This document shows, in pieces, positions 30,798-32,977 of a DNA stretch of 32,977 bases (positions are counted from its first letter, which is position 1; every line of letters starts with the position of its first letter). The notes under the pieces were generated by a model, which was not told the origin of the DNA, did no database searches, and worked only from the letters and a program-made list of their open reading frames with translations. Origin of the DNA: Klebsiella pneumoniae (GTDB lineage Bacteria; Myxococcota_A; UBA796; SXON01); contig CAMAWH010000058.1 in the NCBI GenBank assembly GCA_945861635.1, positions 1 through 32,977 of the forward strand. Direction: 5' to 3'. A program made the position numbers and the translations under genes.

Positions 30798-31733
30798 GTG
30801 GAGACCGTCTTGCTCTGGACGCTGCCGGCTTGCGCACTCATCGACTACGGGTTGCAGGATCCGGATTCGGCTGTTCCAACGCCGGTCGAGGTGGAAGAGC
30901 ACTTTATCCAGGCATCCATGCCGGGCCTCGACATCTTATTTGTGGTCGATGGCACGGGCAGCATGGCCGAGGAGCAAGCGGACTTCGTCGGCGCCACGCA
31001 GGTGTTTCTGGACACGCTCGATGAAATCGGGCTCGCTTGGCAGATCGGGGTGACGACAACCGATCCGATCGATGCGGGCACGCTGCAAAGCCGCCCGTGG
31101 ATCATCACGCCCGATGCAGGAGCGCCGGCCGAGGCGCTTGCGCGGGCGTTGGCGGTGGGCACGATGCATGCGCCGCCTTCGTCGGGTCTGGACGCTGCGG
31201 CGTTGGCGCTGGCGGACGCGGACGGCAAGAACCGCGGGTTCCGGCGCGCGGACGCCGGGCTGCACGTGATTTTTGTGTCGGACGGTGACGACGAAAGCGG
31301 CGCCGTTCTGGGCGCCGATCCCGCTGCGGCGTTCATTGCGCTGCTCGCGGACGACGCAGGGCGTTCGGGGTCGGTTGCGCGCGCGTCGGCCGTTGTCGGA
31401 GAGGCGCCGGATGGTTGCACGGGCGCCCACGGCAGTGCGCTTGCCGGGCTGCGATACCTCGCCGTCGCGGATGCGTCCGGAGGCGCGGCCGTAAGCATCT
31501 GCAGGGCGAGTTTTGCTGACGTGGCCGCAGTCGTTCGGGATCTCGGTGTGGACTGGCCGGCGGAATTTCCGCTGCAGGCGGTTCCCGCGCCGGGCTCCGT
31601 GCTCGTCGACGTGGATGGCGCGCGTACGGACGAGTGGGCGCTTGCGTCGGATCCGCCCGCCGTCGTGTTTGATGCCGCGCCGCCGCCCGGTGCGGAGATC
31701 GTCGTGCGCTACCGCATCGAGAGCGCGGAATGA
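30798..31733 (+). CDS. von Willebrand factor A domain lipoprotein
   Basis: 311 residues from GTG 30798. The leader METVLLWTLPAC carries a Glu and no Lys or Arg, with lipid-bearing Cys 12. The vWA domain begins at about residue 44 with LDILFVVDGTGSM; the MIDAS motif is D51-G-T53-G-S55, a conservative form of DxSxS. IGVTTTDP and HVIFVSDGDDES complete the MIDAS site, so metal-dependent ligand binding is likely. The C-terminal ~80 residues form a beta-rich part ending at VVRYRIESAE. Its stop overlaps the next gene by ATGA, so the two secreted proteins are made together. Confidence 0.85.
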   Translation: METVLLWTLPACALIDYGLQDPDSAVPTPVEVEEHFIQASMPGLDILFVVDGTGSMAEEQADFVGATQVFLDTLDEIGLAWQIGVTTTDPIDAGTLQSRPWIITPDAGAPAEALARALAVGTMHAPPSSGLDAAALALADADGKNRGFRRADAGLHVIFVSDGDDESGAVLGADPAAAFIALLADDAGRSGSVARASAVVGEAPDGCTGAHGSALAGLRYLAVADASGGAAVSICRASFADVAAVVRDLGVDWPAEFPLQAVPAPGSVLVDVDGARTDEWALASDPPAVVFDAAPPPGAEIVVRYRIESAE

Positions 31734-32977
31734 TGCTCCTCGTCGCGCTTGCCACCCGTGCAGCGGGGGCGGCCCCCATTCTTGAGTGGGCGCTCGACGC
31801 GGATGATGGCGGCTTCGTCGCAACCGGAGACACGGGCCAATGGCACTGGGGGGAAGTACGAAATGGCCCCGGTTCGGGATTCGACGGCCCTCGCGCATGG
31901 TCCACAGGACTAACGGCGAACTACCTAAATGATAGCGTGGATGAGTTGGAGATCCCGCTCCCGGATCTCTCGCTGGCGGTCCACCCCGTTCTGCGTTTCG
32001 AGGCGTGGTATCAAACGGCGGCGCCGGACGGCGGGTGGATCGAGGTCGATAGCGGTGGTGGTTGGGAGCTTGCAACGCCGATCTACGGCTATCCGCAGAG
32101 TGCCGGTTACGTGGGTTCCAGCGGCGGCTGGCAGGAAGTAGCCGTTGACCTTGCCGACGCTGGCGCAACGCCGCGAATCCGGCTGGTCTTCGCCACGGAC
32201 GTCGCCGGCGTTGGAGAGGGTTGGTTCATCGATCGCGTTGGCATCTACGACGGAGATGTCGCGGCGCCGCACATCACCGCTGTCACGACGCTCGCGGATA
32301 CGGAGGACATCGCCGGACCCTACGTCGTCGAGGCGGAGATTTCGGACGACAATGCCGTCGCCACGGCAGAGCTGCTCTGGAACGCTGCCGGCGTCGATGT
32401 CGTCACGCCGATGACGCGCGGCACGGGCGACACCTGGCGCGGCGAAATTGCAGGGCAGTCCCCCAACACGACGGTGCGCTATGCCGTGCGCGCCGACGAC
32501 GGTGAAAACGCCGCCAGCTTCCCATCGCTCGGAACCCAGGCCTTTCGGGTCTTTCTCCCCGCCCCGAGCAATTTGGATGGGCCAGACGGCCGGGTGGTCG
32601 CGGGTCAAGCCCGACTGACGTGGAGCCCTCCGGATACGGCCCATTCGGTGGTCGGATATCGTGTGTTTCGGGGCGCTTCCACCCTGTTGGACGTCCGCGA
32701 ATCCTACGCCGACGTGCCGTTGCTCGGAGCGTATGACACGTTCTCCGTGCGCGCCCTTTACGATCTCGATGACGACGACCCCGTTGCGGGTGACGCGGCG
32801 GACGACGTCTCGGTGGACGCGGTGGTTCCCGCCGTGGTCTCGCTCGACCCAGACGGCGCCTACGCAGGCGACACGGTGCACGTCACGGTGCACGCTCGTT
32901 ACCTGCTGATGACGGATGGCAAGGTCGCGCTTTCGCTCGGGCAGGGCGTTACCGTCAATCGGATCGATGTGATCGAC
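31730..32977 (+). CDS. Secreted InhA-like/FN3 multidomain protein (partial)
   Basis: 416 codons in frame from ATG 31730 (ATG 31733 is next, same frame), open to the window edge. The leader MMLLVALATRAAGA is short and lacks an early Lys or Arg. Residues about 20-185 resemble the MAM-like beta-sandwich of immune inhibitor A-type (M6) proteins: LNDSVDELEIPLPDLS, FEAWYQT, GGWQEVAVDL, GEGWFIDRVGIYDG. Then come fibronectin type III-like or Big-like modules, one with ARLTWSPPDTAHSVVGYRVF, and a calcium-type DLDDDDP segment. No protease domain is seen in the visible part. It follows the vWA gene in a coupled pair. Confidence 0.75.
   Translation, partial: MMLLVALATRAAGAAPILEWALDADDGGFVATGDTGQWHWGEVRNGPGSGFDGPRAWSTGLTANYLNDSVDELEIPLPDLSLAVHPVLRFEAWYQTAAPDGGWIEVDSGGGWELATPIYGYPQSAGYVGSSGGWQEVAVDLADAGATPRIRLVFATDVAGVGEGWFIDRVGIYDGDVAAPHITAVTTLADTEDIAGPYVVEAEISDDNAVATAELLWNAAGVDVVTPMTRGTGDTWRGEIAGQSPNTTVRYAVRADDGENAASFPSLGTQAFRVFLPAPSNLDGPDGRVVAGQARLTWSPPDTAHSVVGYRVFRGASTLLDVRESYADVPLLGAYDTFSVRALYDLDDDDPVAGDAADDVSVDAVVPAVVSLDPDGAYAGDTVHVTVHARYLLMTDGKVALSLGQGVTVNRIDVID

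Noticed and set aside
31925..32893. Long minus-strand open frame at the right end
   Set aside because: Val/Arg/His-rich shadow of the secreted protein on the plus strand.
1..32977. tRNA, rRNA, CRISPR array or riboswitch
   Set aside because: No cloverleaf, spaced direct repeats or known aptamer core was recognised by eye; a covariance-model scan would be decisive.

Overview
The window is GC-rich, densely packed bacterial DNA, best explained as a chromosome segment from a member of the Myxococcota (old Deltaproteobacteria) or a close relative. The pointers are a Hanks-type Ser/Thr kinase next to an FHA-GAF sigma-54 activator, many lipoproteins and secreted proteins with Asp/Thr/Gly-rich tails or calcium loops, a C-terminal Cys-motif/helix/Arg tripartite tail resembling MYXO-CTERM, and MopE-like Asp-rich ends. 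I saw no rRNA, tRNA, CRISPR array, transposase or phage gene. Coding density is very high and most same-strand neighbours overlap by 1-16 bases, commonly as NTGA.

Layout. 1-668: exported HEAT-like protein with a long proline-rich tail, cut by the window edge. 833-1996: deoxyhypusine-synthase-like enzyme. 1997-2586: poorly coding stretch. 2587-5493: RTX-type calcium-binding protein, whose start lies in a TC dinucleotide repeat, overlapped by a VCBS/FG-GAP lipoprotein. 5721-13294 (minus): a probable six-gene operon of a DUF299 regulatory kinase/phosphorylase, a membrane Ser/Thr kinase, two lipoproteins, a Pro-rich membrane protein and an FHA-GAF-AAA+-Fis sigma-54 activator. 13333-14486: class III CoA transferase and a 55-residue membrane protein. 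14540-18532 (minus): a three-gene set around a putative clan GH-A-like TIM-barrel protein. 18541-19148 (minus): Phd/VapC-type toxin-antitoxin pair with an operator-like direct repeat. 19407-23802 (minus): a small gene behind an operator-like palindrome, and an operon of a subtilisin-like protein lacking the usual serine, a FadL-like porin, an MmgE/PrpD protein and a four-helix membrane protein. 23824-26531 (plus): degenerate M28-peptidase-like membrane protein and a surface protein with a MYXO-CTERM-like tail. 26504-27895 (minus): moaD, moaE and trmB. 27927-32977: a small lipoprotein, a conserved hypothetical, a RetSat/CrtISO-type oxidoreductase, a von Willebrand A lipoprotein and a secreted multidomain protein running off the end.

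How the parts may work together. The kinase operon looks like a complete envelope-to-promoter signalling route: lipoproteins outside, a membrane-spanning kinase, and a sigma-54 activator whose FHA domain could read phosphothreonine. The FadL-MmgE/PrpD operon suggests uptake and processing of a hydrophobic acid. MoaD/MoaE form molybdopterin synthase. Several exported proteins share unusually short signal peptides without an N-terminal Lys or Arg. The most testable novelties are the out-of-frame TC repeat at the RTX gene start, the kinase-lipoprotein-FHA/sigma-54 operon, and the two adjacent peptidase-like proteins that seem to have lost catalytic residues.
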